Translations under genes and position numbers: made by a program
In this document: positions 1 to 8,913 of the stretch, in pieces
Numbering within the stretch: position 1 is the first letter of the stretch
Layout of the letters: each line of letters opens with the position of its first letter
Assembly: GCF_017614965.1 (NCBI RefSeq)
Contig: NZ_WVUG01000016.1
Span: forward strand, 1 to 62,437
DNA: 62,437 bases
Reading direction: 5' to 3'
Source of the DNA: Streptomyces griseorubiginosus
GTDB taxonomy: Bacteria; Actinomycetota; Actinomycetes; Streptomycetales; Streptomycetaceae
The notes under the pieces: model-generated
Told to the model about the DNA's origin: nothing
Seen by the model: the letters and a program-made list of their open reading frames with translations, nothing else
The model's database searches: none

Positions 1-2
1 GG

Positions 3-761
3 TCACCAGTCCTGTCGGGTGGGGTGGATGACGATGTCGTTGACGGTGACCTCGGCGGGCTGGTCGAGGGCGTGGACGACGGCGTCGGCCACGCGGTCCG
101 GGTGAATCGCGCCCGCGTTGAGGTCCTGGGCGATCTGCTTGCCCTCGGCGTTGGAGACCTTGTCGGCCCAGCCGGTGTCGATGACACCGGGACTGATCAT
201 GGAGACCTGGATGCCGTGGGTGACGCCGACTTCCCGACGGAGGCTGTCGGTGATGCCGCGGATGAAGAACTTGGTGGCGCTGTACACACCGCTGGCGTCC
301 CCGACGCGGATTCCGGCCACCGATCCGAGGTTGAGGATGTGGCCGGACCGGCGGGCGATCATGTCGGGCAGGACGGCACTGATGGCGTGCAGGTAGCCGC
401 GGAGGTTGGTGTCGATCATCTTGTCCCAGTCGTCGACGGCACGGTCGGACCACTTGGAGAAGAGCATCAGGCCGGCGTTGTTGACCAGGTGGTCGACGGC
501 TCCGTACTCGTTCGCGGCGAACTCCATCAGGCCCTCGACGTCGTCCAGGCGGGTGACGTCGGTGACGCGGGCGGTCGCCGTGCCGCCGGCGTCACGGATT
601 TCGGTGACCAGGGCGTTGAGCTTGTCGGCGTTGCGGGCGGCGAGGACGACGCGGGCGCCACGGGCGGCCAAGGAGCGGGCGGTGGCCGCACCGATGCCGG
701 AGGAGGCGCCGGTGATGACGCTGACACGGCCCTGGAGGTGGTCTTCGCGGCTGTCTGCCAT
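3..761 (-). CDS. SDR family NAD(P)-dependent oxidoreductase
   Basis: This is a complete classical short-chain dehydrogenase of 252 residues, a usual length for the family. The cofactor motif TGASSGIG lies at residues 17-24, the NNAG motif follows near residue 94, and the catalytic pair Y160 and K164 sits in YSATK. A GAGGGAGA ribosome site precedes the ATG. The SDR fold predicts NAD(P)-dependent alcohol or ketone interconversion in the cytoplasm; the substrate cannot be told from sequence. It runs in the same direction as a second SDR upstream (1017-1871), but a 255-bp gap with a tandem repeat separates them, so joint transcription is uncertain. The XRE regulator at 2155 is divergent from this pair, and regulator/SDR pairs of this kind are common in actinomycetes. 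Confidence 0.9.
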   Translation of the reverse strand: MADSREDHLQGRVSVITGASSGIGAATARSLAARGARVVLAARNADKLNALVTEIRDAGGTATARVTDVTRLDDVEGLMEFAANEYGAVDHLVNNAGLMLFSKWSDRAVDDWDKMIDTNLRGYLHAISAVLPDMIARRSGHILNLGSVAGIRVGDASGVYSATKFFIRGITDSLRREVGVTHGIQVSMISPGVIDTGWADKVSNAEGKQIAQDLNAGAIHPDRVADAVVHALDQPAEVTVNDIVIHPTRQDW

Positions 762-880
762 GGTTGGTCTCCCTCGTGCGCAGTGCTGAGACGAATGAGC
801 GGGCGGCTTCCGGAATCGAGGAACAGGCGCGGCTGCGATCGCGCCGGGCTGGTGGGGCAGGTCGTCGAGGCACCGTGTGA

Positions 881-950
881 TGTGCCGATGTGCCGATGTG
901 CCGATGTGCCGACGTGCCGATGTGCCGATGTGCCGATGTGCCGACGTGCC
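881..950. repeat. 8-bp tandem repeat array
   Basis: Eight contiguous copies of the octamer TGTGCCGA (881-944) are followed by a partial ninth copy. Units five and nine start with C instead of T, so a higher-order pattern of four units is visible. The array lies in the gap between two SDR genes, upstream of the start of the 3-761 gene. Because 8 is not a multiple of 3, unit changes would not preserve a reading frame. It is a simple-sequence tract likely to vary in copy number between strains; no function is evident. Confidence 0.95.
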
Positions 951-1016
951 CGGCCGAGCCGGCCGGCGAGAGGCCGTACGGTCTCGCCACCGGCCGGCAC
1001 GTGCACCGACTGGAGA

Positions 1017-1871
1017 TCAGGCGGCGGGGGCGTCGAAGTCGGCCGACTTCGTCAACGCCTCGTTCGCGCGGATCTCGGCGAGCATGGACTCCAGCTGCTC
1101 GATCGCCATGTCGTACGCCGGGGCGCCCAGCAGCAGGCGCTGGGGGTGGGTGTCGGTGGCGAGGGCGGTGATGATCGCCCGGGCGGCGGCGCGCGGGTCG
1201 CCGGGCTCCTTGCCGGTGTCCGCGCGGAACGCGGCTCGCTGCGCGCCGACCGTGTCGGCGTAGTCCGCGATCTCCCGCTCGGGCAGCGTCTCGTTGGCGG
1301 ACCGGCCGGCCCAGTCGGTGCGGAAGGGGCCGGGCTCCACGAGCAGTGTGGTGATGCCCAGCGGGGCGACCTCCTGGCGCAGGGCGTCGGTCAGGCCCTC
1401 GACGGCGAACTTCGTGGCGGCGTAGTAGCCGACGGCCGGAAAGGCGCGCAGTCCTCCGATGGAGGAGAAGTTCACGATCACTCCGGAGCGGCGGGCGCGC
1501 ATGCCGGGCAGTACGGCGCGGGTGACGTCGGACAGGCCGAAGACGTTGATGTCGAAGATCCGGCGGATCTCGTCGTCGGTGCTCTCCTCCACGGCGGCGA
1601 AGTAGCCGATGCCTGCGTTGTTGACCAGCACATCGATGGCGCCGAAGTGCTTCTCCGCCGCGTCCACGGCCTCCCTGACCTGGACGGCGTCGGTGACGTC
1701 TAGGGGCAGGGCGAGCGCCCGGTGGTTGCCCTCGACGAGATCCTTGACCTGGGCGACGTCGCGGGCGGTGACGACCGCTTTGTGGCCTGCGGCAAGGACC
1801 TCCTGGGCCAGGGCGCGGCCGAAGCCGGTCGAGCAGCCGGTGATGAACCAGACCTTCTGCGAAGCAGTCAC
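1017..1871 (-). CDS. SDR family oxidoreductase
   Basis: The protein has 284 residues and is a classical short-chain dehydrogenase. The glycine motif TGCSTGFG is at residues 11-18, NNAG is near residue 86, and the YAATK catalytic motif places Y150 and K154. I chose the GTG at 1871 because GAGGAAGA lies just upstream and because the reading frame further upstream encodes nothing typical of the family. The TGCSTGFG variant and the length are typical of the oxidoreductase/retinol-dehydrogenase-like branch seen often in actinomycetes. It is divergent from the XRE regulator at 2155, so the two may share a control region at 1872-2154. Substrate unknown. Confidence 0.9.
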   Translation of the reverse strand: MTASQKVWFITGCSTGFGRALAQEVLAAGHKAVVTARDVAQVKDLVEGNHRALALPLDVTDAVQVREAVDAAEKHFGAIDVLVNNAGIGYFAAVEESTDDEIRRIFDINVFGLSDVTRAVLPGMRARRSGVIVNFSSIGGLRAFPAVGYYAATKFAVEGLTDALRQEVAPLGITTLLVEPGPFRTDWAGRSANETLPEREIADYADTVGAQRAAFRADTGKEPGDPRAAARAIITALATDTHPQRLLLGAPAYDMAIEQLESMLAEIRANEALTKSADFDAPAA

Positions 1872-2122
1872 GATACGGATCTTCCTCAGAACGGGTGCAC
1901 CCCTCCCACACCGATCACAAGGGTGACGGCGAAGGGGCGCTGTGTACGGGGGAAAGGCGGCTCCCGCTCCGGCCGGTGCCACACACACGGCAGGCGGGCC
2001 GCGAACCTTCAAGGTCGCTGCGATGGCCGCCCAACCATTGATGCACGCCGTAACGCGGCAGACCAAGCCGTGAACGGGGGCCGTTGCTGCCGGGGAAAGA
2101 CCTTCCCCCCTTCACCGGTGGA

Positions 2123-2142
2123 TCCCCGGCACGAGCCGGGGA
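2123..2142. promoter_or_regulatory. perfect inverted repeat upstream of the XRE gene
   Basis: TCCCCGGC and its exact complement GCCGGGGA flank a 4-base loop, ending 12 bases before the ATG at 2155. The position, between divergent genes and close to the start codon, fits an autoregulatory operator or a leader hairpin hiding the ribosome site, which is otherwise weak. Which of these applies cannot be decided from sequence. Confidence 0.5.
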
Positions 2143-2154
2143 ACACTGGCGGAC

Positions 2155-3072
2155 ATGGCGAACAATGCCGAGGAGATCAAGAAGTTCCTGCGCACCCGGC
2201 GTGACGCGGTCCGTCCCACCCAGGTCGGCCTGGCGAACTACCCGGGGCGGCGGGTACCCGGTCTGCGCCGCGAAGAGGTCGCGCAGCTCGCCGGGGTCAG
2301 CGTGGACTACTACACCCGCCTGGAACAGGGGCGGCTCACCAGCGCCTCCGAGGGTGTCATCCTCTCCATCGCCGAGGCCCTGCACCTCACCCAGGCCGAG
2401 ACCCAGTACCTGCGCGACCTGCTGCGCCCCCAGCCCCGCCGCGGCGTGGAAGAGCCGCCGCCCCAGGAGGTGCGGCCCGATCTGCTGCGCCTGCTGAACG
2501 GGCTGCACGACCAGCCGGCCTTCGTCCTCGGCCGCCGCAACGAGGTACTGGCCTCCAACGACCTCCTCGACGCCCTGCTCACCCCGTTCAACCACCGCCC
2601 ATCCGACGATCGCAACCTGCTGCGCTGGATGCTCCTCGACCCCGCCGCCCGTTCCCTGTACCTCGACTGGGCGCAGGTCACCTCCGAAGTCGTCGGCGTG
2701 CTGCGCGCCGAGGCCGGACGCAACCCCCACGACCCGCAGATCGCCGCCTTCGTCGCCGAACTACGGTCCGCGTCCCCCGAGTTCCGCACCTGGTGGGCCG
2801 AGCGGACCGTCGTCGAACGCACCTGGGGCACCAAACGGTTCGACCATCCCGTCGTCGGCCGCCTCGACATCACTTACGAAGCCCTTTCCCTGCCCGGCGA
2901 CCCCGACCAGATCCTCTTCGTCTACGCCGGCAAGACCGACGACGACCTCGAAAAACTACGCATCCTCGCCAGCTGGTACGCCCGGTCGACCTCCCGCCCC
3001 ACCACCGCCGAAAAGGGCACGGACCGGCAGCAAGAGGAAGGGGCGAGCGAACAGGAGCCCCGACCCGCGTAA
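2155..3072 (+). CDS. XRE-family regulator with MmyB-like ligand-binding domain
   Basis: This 305-residue protein has an N-terminal helix-turn-helix (about residues 33-62, including the QLAGVSVDYYTRLEQG segment typical of the XRE family). It is followed by the longer C-terminal region seen in MmyB-like regulators (about 105-275), which in that family adopts a PAS-like fold and may bind a small hydrophobic ligand. The last 30 residues are charged and probably disordered. The gene is divergent from two SDR genes, and in Streptomyces such pairs usually mean that the regulator represses the dehydrogenase. The ATG is supported by the immediate match of the N-terminus to the family; the ribosome site is weak and lies beside a hairpin (2123-2142). 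Confidence 0.9.
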   Translation: MANNAEEIKKFLRTRRDAVRPTQVGLANYPGRRVPGLRREEVAQLAGVSVDYYTRLEQGRLTSASEGVILSIAEALHLTQAETQYLRDLLRPQPRRGVEEPPPQEVRPDLLRLLNGLHDQPAFVLGRRNEVLASNDLLDALLTPFNHRPSDDRNLLRWMLLDPAARSLYLDWAQVTSEVVGVLRAEAGRNPHDPQIAAFVAELRSASPEFRTWWAERTVVERTWGTKRFDHPVVGRLDITYEALSLPGDPDQILFVYAGKTDDDLEKLRILASWYARSTSRPTTAEKGTDRQQEEGASEQEPRPA

Positions 3073-3131
3073 ACCCGCCGGCGTTCGGAACCGCATTTCC
3101 TGGCGCCACATGCGACCGGGCGGCCTCGGGC

Positions 3132-3770
3132 TCAGCCCGGTGAGGAGGGGAGCCGCTCCGTGGGAACCCTGGTGCCCAGCAGGTCTTCCAGCGCCGCTGT
3201 CATCCGGGCCGCGAGGTCGCGCCGGGGATCGATGAGCCACTGGAGTTGGAGACCGTCCCAGAGGGCGACCAGGGACTGCGCGATCTCGTGGTGATCTCTG
3301 CTGTTGGAGATGCGGCCCATGTCCTGGTCCCGGCGGATGGCGCTCGCGACGCCGGCGACGACCCGTTCGTACCTGTCGCGGAACCACTGGTGTGCGGGAT
3401 GGTCCGGAGCGGATGACTCCGCCGCCATGAGAGCGAGCAGGCGCAGCATCTCCGGCCGTTGGAGGTTGCGGCGGACGTAGCGGAGGACGGCGTGGGCCAC
3501 GCCCTTCTCGCGGCTGTCGGTCTCGAAGGAGTCTCCACTCGCGAAGTCGGCGTTCTCCAGGACGGCCACGAGGAGGTCGCTCTTGCTGGGGAAGTGGTGC
3601 ACGACCGCGGTCAGGCTGAGATCGAGTTGTTTGGCGATCTCCCGCAAGGACCCGCCTCGGTAACCGCGCGAGGAGAAGACGGCTGTCGCCGAGCCGATGA
3701 TCTCGGCTCGGCGCCGTGCGGTCTTGGCGTACGGCCCTCGCCGTGCGACGGAGCGGATCTCTTCGGTCAT
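3132..3770 (-). CDS. TetR-family transcriptional regulator
   Basis: The protein is 212 residues long with an N-terminal TetR DNA-binding domain: the segment around residues 15-60 includes the recognition-helix region LSLTAVVHHFPSK. The C-terminal ligand domain is not similar to anything I can name. The reading frame is open further upstream, but the ATG at 3770 begins exactly where the TetR family normally begins. It is divergent from the glucuronide transport operon at 3922 with 151 bp between the starts, so it is the obvious candidate for its local repressor. I see no clear palindrome in that gap. Its gene ends about 60 bp from the XRE gene, which converges on it. Confidence 0.9.
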   Translation of the reverse strand: MTEEIRSVARRGPYAKTARRRAEIIGSATAVFSSRGYRGGSLREIAKQLDLSLTAVVHHFPSKSDLLVAVLENADFASGDSFETDSREKGVAHAVLRYVRRNLQRPEMLRLLALMAAESSAPDHPAHQWFRDRYERVVAGVASAIRRDQDMGRISNSRDHHEIAQSLVALWDGLQLQWLIDPRRDLAARMTAALEDLLGTRVPTERLPSSPG

Positions 3771-3921
3771 GGCACCAACCCTATGGCGACGAAGCGGGGG
3801 ACTGAGTTCACCCGGTCGAAAGTATGGCACCTGTTCTGTTTTCGCTGTACCGTCTCGCTCACCCCACACCAGGCGTGTGCAAGAGCCGCTCACGCATTCA
3901 TCCGGTGGAGAGGAACGGACC

Positions 3922-5217
3922 ATGCTCTTCAGATCACACCTCGTCAGGACGGTCGTCGTCGGTTCGGTCGCAACCCTGCTCCTGACCGGCTGCGGGCGAA
4001 CCGACACCCGCCAGAAGCCGGGCTCCGCGGGTTCCCCTATCGACAGCTCACCTGCCACCGGCACCATCACCGTGTGGGCGATGGGCACGGAGGGAGAGCT
4101 CCTGCCCAAGCTGGCCGCCGGCTTCGAGAAGGCGAACACCGACGCGAAAGTGAAGGTCACGGCGGTGCCGTGGCAGGACTACGGCAAGAAGGTCGAGACG
4201 GCGATCGCCTCCGGCGACACCCCCGACGCCACACTGGTGGGGGCCGCCGACATCGCGATGTTCGCCACCACCGGAGGGCTCGAACAGGTCCCGCCGAAGC
4301 TCGTGGACGACGCGGCCTTCTACCCGGGTGCCGCACGCAGCAGCGCCTTCGAAGGAGCCACCTACGGCGTCCCCTGGTACGTGGAGACCCGCTCCCTCTT
4401 CTACCGCAAGGACCTGGCGCAGGCCGCCAACGTGTCAGCGCCGAAGACCTGGGACGAGTACGGCCCGTTCCTCAAGGCCCTGCAGAAACAGGGCGCCAAG
4501 TGGGGCCTGTCGCTGCCCACCGGCGCGGCACAGAGCTGGCAGGGCGTCCTGCCCTTCATGTGGCAGGCCGGAGCCCGCCTGACGAACGACGGCGGCACGG
4601 CGTTCACCTTCGACACCCCCGAGGCGCTCAAGGGACTGGAGTTCTACCAGTCGTTCTTCACCTCGAAGACCGTCAGCCGCAACGGCCCGGTGAGCCTCGG
4701 GGAGATCGAGCCGCAGTTCGTCGCGGGGTCCACCGCCGCCCTCATCTCGGGCCCGTGGGAGGAGAGTCTGCTGAAGTCGGCCGGCGGAGCCTCGTTCGTC
4801 GCCGACAAGGTCGGCATCGCACCGCTCCCGGCGGGCCCGGACTCCAACGCCAGCTACATGGGCGGCGGTCAGTGGACGGTCTTCAAGGACGCCAAGAACC
4901 GCGAGACCGCCTGGAAGTTCATCCGGTGGATGGCCCAGCCCGAACAGCAGAAGGCATGGTACGGGCTGTCCGGCGACCTCCCCGCCGTGCAGTCCGCATG
5001 GAAGCAGGGCAAACTCGCGACCGATCCCGCCCTGAAGGTCTTCCAGACCCAGCTCAAAACCGCGCAGCCGGGCCCGACCACGACCACCTGGAAGCAGGTC
5101 ACCGCGGTGGTGGACGCCGAGATCGAGAAGGTCGCCAAGGGGGTCACCTCGCCGAAGGCCGCTCTGGAGCAGATCCAGTCCAAGGCGGCCGCGATCGGAA
5201 CCGGGAACAAGCGATGA
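3922..5217 (+). CDS. ABC transporter extracellular sugar-binding lipoprotein
   Basis: This 431-residue protein is a family 1 solute-binding protein of the carbohydrate (CUT1) type. The signal sequence ends in a lipobox (LLTGC) with the lipidated cysteine at residue 24, so the mature protein is tethered outside the membrane. Conserved features include the ITVWAMGTEGE start of the mature domain and the C-terminal W-rich region used for sugar binding. It begins an operon with two permeases and a beta-glucuronidase, so the likely ligand is a glucuronide or a glucuronic-acid-containing oligosaccharide (inference). As usual for CUT1 systems in Streptomyces, no ATPase gene is present here; a shared MsiK-like ATPase elsewhere would be needed. 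Its stop overlaps the start of the next gene (ATGA). Confidence 0.93.
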   Translation: MLFRSHLVRTVVVGSVATLLLTGCGRTDTRQKPGSAGSPIDSSPATGTITVWAMGTEGELLPKLAAGFEKANTDAKVKVTAVPWQDYGKKVETAIASGDTPDATLVGAADIAMFATTGGLEQVPPKLVDDAAFYPGAARSSAFEGATYGVPWYVETRSLFYRKDLAQAANVSAPKTWDEYGPFLKALQKQGAKWGLSLPTGAAQSWQGVLPFMWQAGARLTNDGGTAFTFDTPEALKGLEFYQSFFTSKTVSRNGPVSLGEIEPQFVAGSTAALISGPWEESLLKSAGGASFVADKVGIAPLPAGPDSNASYMGGGQWTVFKDAKNRETAWKFIRWMAQPEQQKAWYGLSGDLPAVQSAWKQGKLATDPALKVFQTQLKTAQPGPTTTTWKQVTAVVDAEIEKVAKGVTSPKAALEQIQSKAAAIGTGNKR

Positions 5218-6166
5218 CGTCTCCCGCCTCCGTCACGATGCCGCCGCGCCAAGCTCCGACCCCTCGGCCGACGCCGCCGGCCAAGGCCGCGTCGGGCAGA
5301 CTGCGCCGCACCCTGATCGCCTGGGGCTTCTGCTCGCCCTTCATCGCGCTGTTCGCCACCTTCGGACTCTGGCCCGTCCTCTCCTCGCTGTCGATGAGCG
5401 TCACCGACATCACCAGCAGGGACGTACGGACACCGTTCAGCGTCAACTTCGTGGGCATCGACAACTACCGTGAACTGTTCGCCGATCCGACGTTCGTCCG
5501 CGCCGTCCTGAACACGCTCTACTTCGTCGCCGTGGGAATCCCGCTGACCATGGTGATCGCCCTGGCTCTCGCCGTCGCGCTCAACTCGGGCATCCAGCGC
5601 GGGAAGGCGCTCTTCCGGGTCGCCTACTTCGCGCCCGTGGTGACCAGCATCGTGGCCATCGCGGTGGTGTGGAGGTACCTCTACAAGCCGGACGGAATGA
5701 TCAACTCGGTCCTGGGGCTGTGGGAATCCACGGTCCCGACTGGCTCAACGATCCCCACTGGTCGATGCCCGCGCTCATCCTGATGGCGGTCTGGCGCCAC
5801 TTCGGCATCCCCATGGTGATCTTCCTGGCGGGACTTCAGGCGGTGCCCGCCGACCTCCACGAGGCCGCCCGCATGGACGGGGCCACACGCTGGCGCGCCT
5901 TCCGCAGCGTCACCCTTCCCCTGCTGCGCCCGACCACGCTGGTCGTTGCCGTGCTGCTGAGCATCAGCTACCTCCAGTTCTTCGAGGAACCCTTCGTCAT
6001 GACCAGCGGCGGCCCCTTGGACAGCACGACGTCCATCAGTTACTACGCCTACGAGCAGTTCGGCTTCGGCAACTACGGTTCCGCCGCGGCGGCTTCCTAC
6101 GTTCTGGTGATCGCGATCGGCCTGCTCAGTCTCCTTCAGTTCCGCATCTTCCGAGCGAAGGACTGA
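5214..6166 (+). pseudogene. ABC sugar permease (MalF type), broken by a one-base frameshift
   Basis: Read from the ATG at 5214, a membrane permease with an N-terminal cytoplasmic tail and several hydrophobic segments is seen up to LYKPDGMINSVLGL near 5720. The frame then drifts and stops at 5783. The rest of the protein, including the EAA loop (EAARMDG) that contacts the ATPase, continues without interruption in another frame up to 6166. Restoring one G in the GGGGCTG-TGGGA run at about 5720 would give a normal 317-residue permease. So this is either a recent inactivating deletion or a sequence error. The downstream permease and glucuronidase are intact, which makes a recent event or an error more likely than old decay. 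Confidence 0.85.
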
Positions 6167-6167
6167 C

Positions 6168-7013
6168 ATGACGAACCATGCCACCACCCGCCGCAGCTTC
6201 CCCGCCACCCGCCTCCTGCTCTACGGCGCCCTCACACTCGGCGTGTGCGCGACGCTGGCCCCGTTCGCCTGGATGTTCCTCGGCTCGGTCAGACCGACGG
6301 GCGAGATCGTCGCTCACCCCAGCAGCTGGCTCCCCGCCGCACCGACGCTCACCAACTTCGAACAGCTGCTGTCGAAGCAGAACTTCGGACTGTACTTCCT
6401 CAACAGCGCGCTGGTCGCCGTGGCCTGCGTCCTGGGGAACCTGCTGTTCTGCTCGATGGCCGGATACGCCTTCGCGAAACTGGAGTTCGCCGGCAAGAGC
6501 CTGCTGTTCGGCCTCGTCCTCACAATGCTGATCATTCCCGGCGTCACAACCTTCGTGCCGCTCTTCGTCCTCGTCAGCAACATGGGCCTGAGCAACTCCT
6601 ACCTGGGACTGATCCTGCCCTTCCTGGTCACACCGCTGGGTGTGTTCCTCATGCGCCAGTTCATCCGCGACGTCCCCGACTCCCTCGTCGAGGCCGCACG
6701 CCTGGACGGGGCCGGCGAGACCCGCACCTTCCTCCGCGTGATCCTCCCCTTGTGCCGGCCGGCTCTCGCGACCTTGGCGATCCTGACCTTCCTGGCACAG
6801 TGGAACAACTTCCTGTGGCCCCTGGTGATCGCGCAGACGGAGGACCACTACACCCTGCCGGTCGCGCTCGCCCTGTTCTCCGTCGGGGCCAACGGCACCA
6901 ACTACGGCCTGCTGCTCGCCGGCGCGGTCACCGTCGTGACCCCGATCATCCTGCTGTTCCTCGCCCTCCAGCGGTACTTCATCCAGGGCATCGCCAGCAC
7001 CGGAATCAAGTAG
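6168..7013 (+). CDS. ABC sugar permease (MalG type)
   Basis: The 281-residue protein is an intact integral membrane permease with about six hydrophobic segments. The EAA motif (EAARLDGAGE) in the second half is the site that docks the ATP-binding subunit. It starts one base after the stop of the first permease, so the two are translated together. With the binding protein upstream it would form a CUT1 importer for a sugar, and the beta-glucuronidase immediately downstream suggests glucuronides as cargo. Length and motif are normal for the family. Confidence 0.93.
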   Translation: MTNHATTRRSFPATRLLLYGALTLGVCATLAPFAWMFLGSVRPTGEIVAHPSSWLPAAPTLTNFEQLLSKQNFGLYFLNSALVAVACVLGNLLFCSMAGYAFAKLEFAGKSLLFGLVLTMLIIPGVTTFVPLFVLVSNMGLSNSYLGLILPFLVTPLGVFLMRQFIRDVPDSLVEAARLDGAGETRTFLRVILPLCRPALATLAILTFLAQWNNFLWPLVIAQTEDHYTLPVALALFSVGANGTNYGLLLAGAVTVVTPIILLFLALQRYFIQGIASTGIK

Positions 7014-7084
7014 TCGGGGCCACCGCCCCGCACACCCACTCACCCACCGCGTGACCGTCACGCGAGGAACAGGAGAAACCGACG

Positions 7085-8872
7085 ATGCTTCGTCCGCAGG
7101 ACGGACCCACCCGTGAACGTCGTTCACTCAGCGGCCTGTGGAGGCTCCGTCTCGACCCGGAGGGAGCCGGCCGCACCGAAGGCTGGTGGCGCTCTCCGCT
7201 CGCCGCCGCCGTGGACATCCCGGTACCGGCCAGCTACAACGACATCTTCCCCGACGTGACGGTCCGCGACCACGTCGGTGACGCCTGGTACCAGACCAGC
7301 ACATGGGTACCGGCCCGGTGGGCGGGGGAGCGCATCGTCCTGCGGTTCGACGCGGCCACCCACCGCGCCACCGTCTGGGTCAACGACACCGAGGTCGTCT
7401 CGCACGAGGGCGGCTACACCCCGTTCGAGGCCGACGTCACCGCACATCTGCTCCCCGGTGCCGAGAACCGCATCACGGCCGTGGTCAACAACGAACTCAC
7501 CTGGGAGTCGATCCCTCCGGGCCGGATCGAGGAGCACGCCGACGGCCGCCGGAAACAGCGCTACTTCCACGACTTCTTCAACTACGCGGGCCTGCACCGC
7601 CCCGTCTGGCTCTACACCACGCCCTCCACCCACATCAACGACATCACCGTGACCACCACCTTCGACGGCACGACCGGCGTGGTGACCTACCAGGTGGACA
7701 GCACCGGAAAGACGGACACGGTCCTGGTGTCGCTGCACGACGCCTCCGGCACCGAGGTGGCTACCGCCACCGGGACGACCGGCGTACTGCGGGTCCCCGA
7801 CGTCCACCCCTGGGCCCCCGGAGACGGCTACCTCTACGAACTCCGCGCCACACTGCGGGACTCGACGGGGCGACTCCTCGACGACTACCGCCAGACGGTC
7901 GGCGTACGCACGGTCGAAGCACGGGGACAGCAGTTCCTGATCAACGGAACCCCCTTCTACTTCAAGGGATTCGGCAAGCACGAGGACGCCGCCGTCCGCG
8001 GCAGGGGCCACGACGACGCGCTGATGGTCCACGACTTCGCGCTGATGGAGTGGACCGGCGCGAACTCCTTCAGAACCTCGCACTATCCCTACGCGGAAGA
8101 GGTCCTCGACTATGCCGACCGACACGGCGTGGTCGTGATCGACGAGACCGCGGCCGTAGGCCAGAACCTCAACATCGCCGGGGGAGTCTTCGCCTCCGGC
8201 AAGCAGATGTCGACGTTCTCACCGGACACCATCGGACAGGCCGCCCAGCGCACCCATCTGCAGGCGATCCGGGAACTGGTGGCCCGCGACAAGAACCACC
8301 CCAGTGTGGTCCTGTGGTCCATCGCCAACGAACCCGACAACGTCCAGCCCGAAGCCCGCGACTACTTCACACCACTGGCAGCCGAAGCCCGCCGGCTGGA
8401 CTCCACCCGGCCCATCGCCTACGTCAACGCCCTGATGGGGTCGCCGGACCAGTGCGCGGTCACCGACCTCTTCGACGTCGTCCTGCTCAACCGCTACTAC
8501 GGCTGGTACTTCGGCCCCGACGACCTGGCGACGGCCGAGACGGAGCTGGAAGCCGAACTGCGCCAGTGGGCCGAGCGGCACGACAAACCCATCGTCATCA
8601 CCGAGTACGGCGCCGACACCTACCCCGGCCTGCGCAGCACCGTACCGAGCCCGTGGACGGAGGAATACCAGACCGAGCTGCTCGACGTGTACCACCGCGT
8701 GTTCGACCGGGTCGACGCCGTGGTCGGCGAACAGGTCTGGCACTTCGCCGACTTCGCCACCGCACCCGGCGTCTTCCGCGTCGACGGCAACAAGAAGGGC
8801 GTCTTCACCCGCGAACGACGCCCGAAAAGCGCCGCGTTCAGCCTGCGGACACGCTGGCGCAAGGGCGACTGA
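7085..8872 (+). CDS. uidA: beta-glucuronidase, glycoside hydrolase family 2
   Basis: This 595-residue enzyme follows Escherichia coli beta-glucuronidase closely from the N-terminal sugar-binding domain to the TIM barrel. The acid/base glutamate is E416 in WSIANEPD and the nucleophile is E507 in VITEYGAD. The N-x-K pair that recognises the glucuronate carboxylate is present (N569 and K571 in DGNKKG), which separates true glucuronidases from the related beta-galactosidases. No signal peptide is seen, so hydrolysis happens in the cytoplasm after uptake. It is the last gene of the operon that begins with the binding protein at 3922, with a 71-bp gap to the permease and an AGGAG ribosome site. A strong hairpin follows it. 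Confidence 0.95.
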   Translation: MLRPQDGPTRERRSLSGLWRLRLDPEGAGRTEGWWRSPLAAAVDIPVPASYNDIFPDVTVRDHVGDAWYQTSTWVPARWAGERIVLRFDAATHRATVWVNDTEVVSHEGGYTPFEADVTAHLLPGAENRITAVVNNELTWESIPPGRIEEHADGRRKQRYFHDFFNYAGLHRPVWLYTTPSTHINDITVTTTFDGTTGVVTYQVDSTGKTDTVLVSLHDASGTEVATATGTTGVLRVPDVHPWAPGDGYLYELRATLRDSTGRLLDDYRQTVGVRTVEARGQQFLINGTPFYFKGFGKHEDAAVRGRGHDDALMVHDFALMEWTGANSFRTSHYPYAEEVLDYADRHGVVVIDETAAVGQNLNIAGGVFASGKQMSTFSPDTIGQAAQRTHLQAIRELVARDKNHPSVVLWSIANEPDNVQPEARDYFTPLAAEARRLDSTRPIAYVNALMGSPDQCAVTDLFDVVLLNRYYGWYFGPDDLATAETELEAELRQWAERHDKPIVITEYGADTYPGLRSTVPSPWTEEYQTELLDVYHRVFDRVDAVVGEQVWHFADFATAPGVFRVDGNKKGVFTRERRPKSAAFSLRTRWRKGD

Positions 8873-8874
8873 GC

Positions 8875-8903
8875 GGCGGCGGCGCCCACCCGGCGCCGCC
8901 GCC
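8875..8903. terminator. strong hairpin, probable bidirectional terminator
   Basis: GGCGGCGGCGCC and its exact complement form a 12-bp stem with a 5-base loop, 2 bases after the beta-glucuronidase stop. It lies between two convergent genes (the glucuronidase and the zinc-ribbon gene). There is no T tract, as is common for Streptomyces terminators. Confidence 0.8.
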
Positions 8904-8913
8904 GATGAGAGCG

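Noticed and set aside
881..950. CRISPR-like array
   Set aside because: The units are 8 bp, directly adjacent, with no spacers, so this is a simple tandem repeat.
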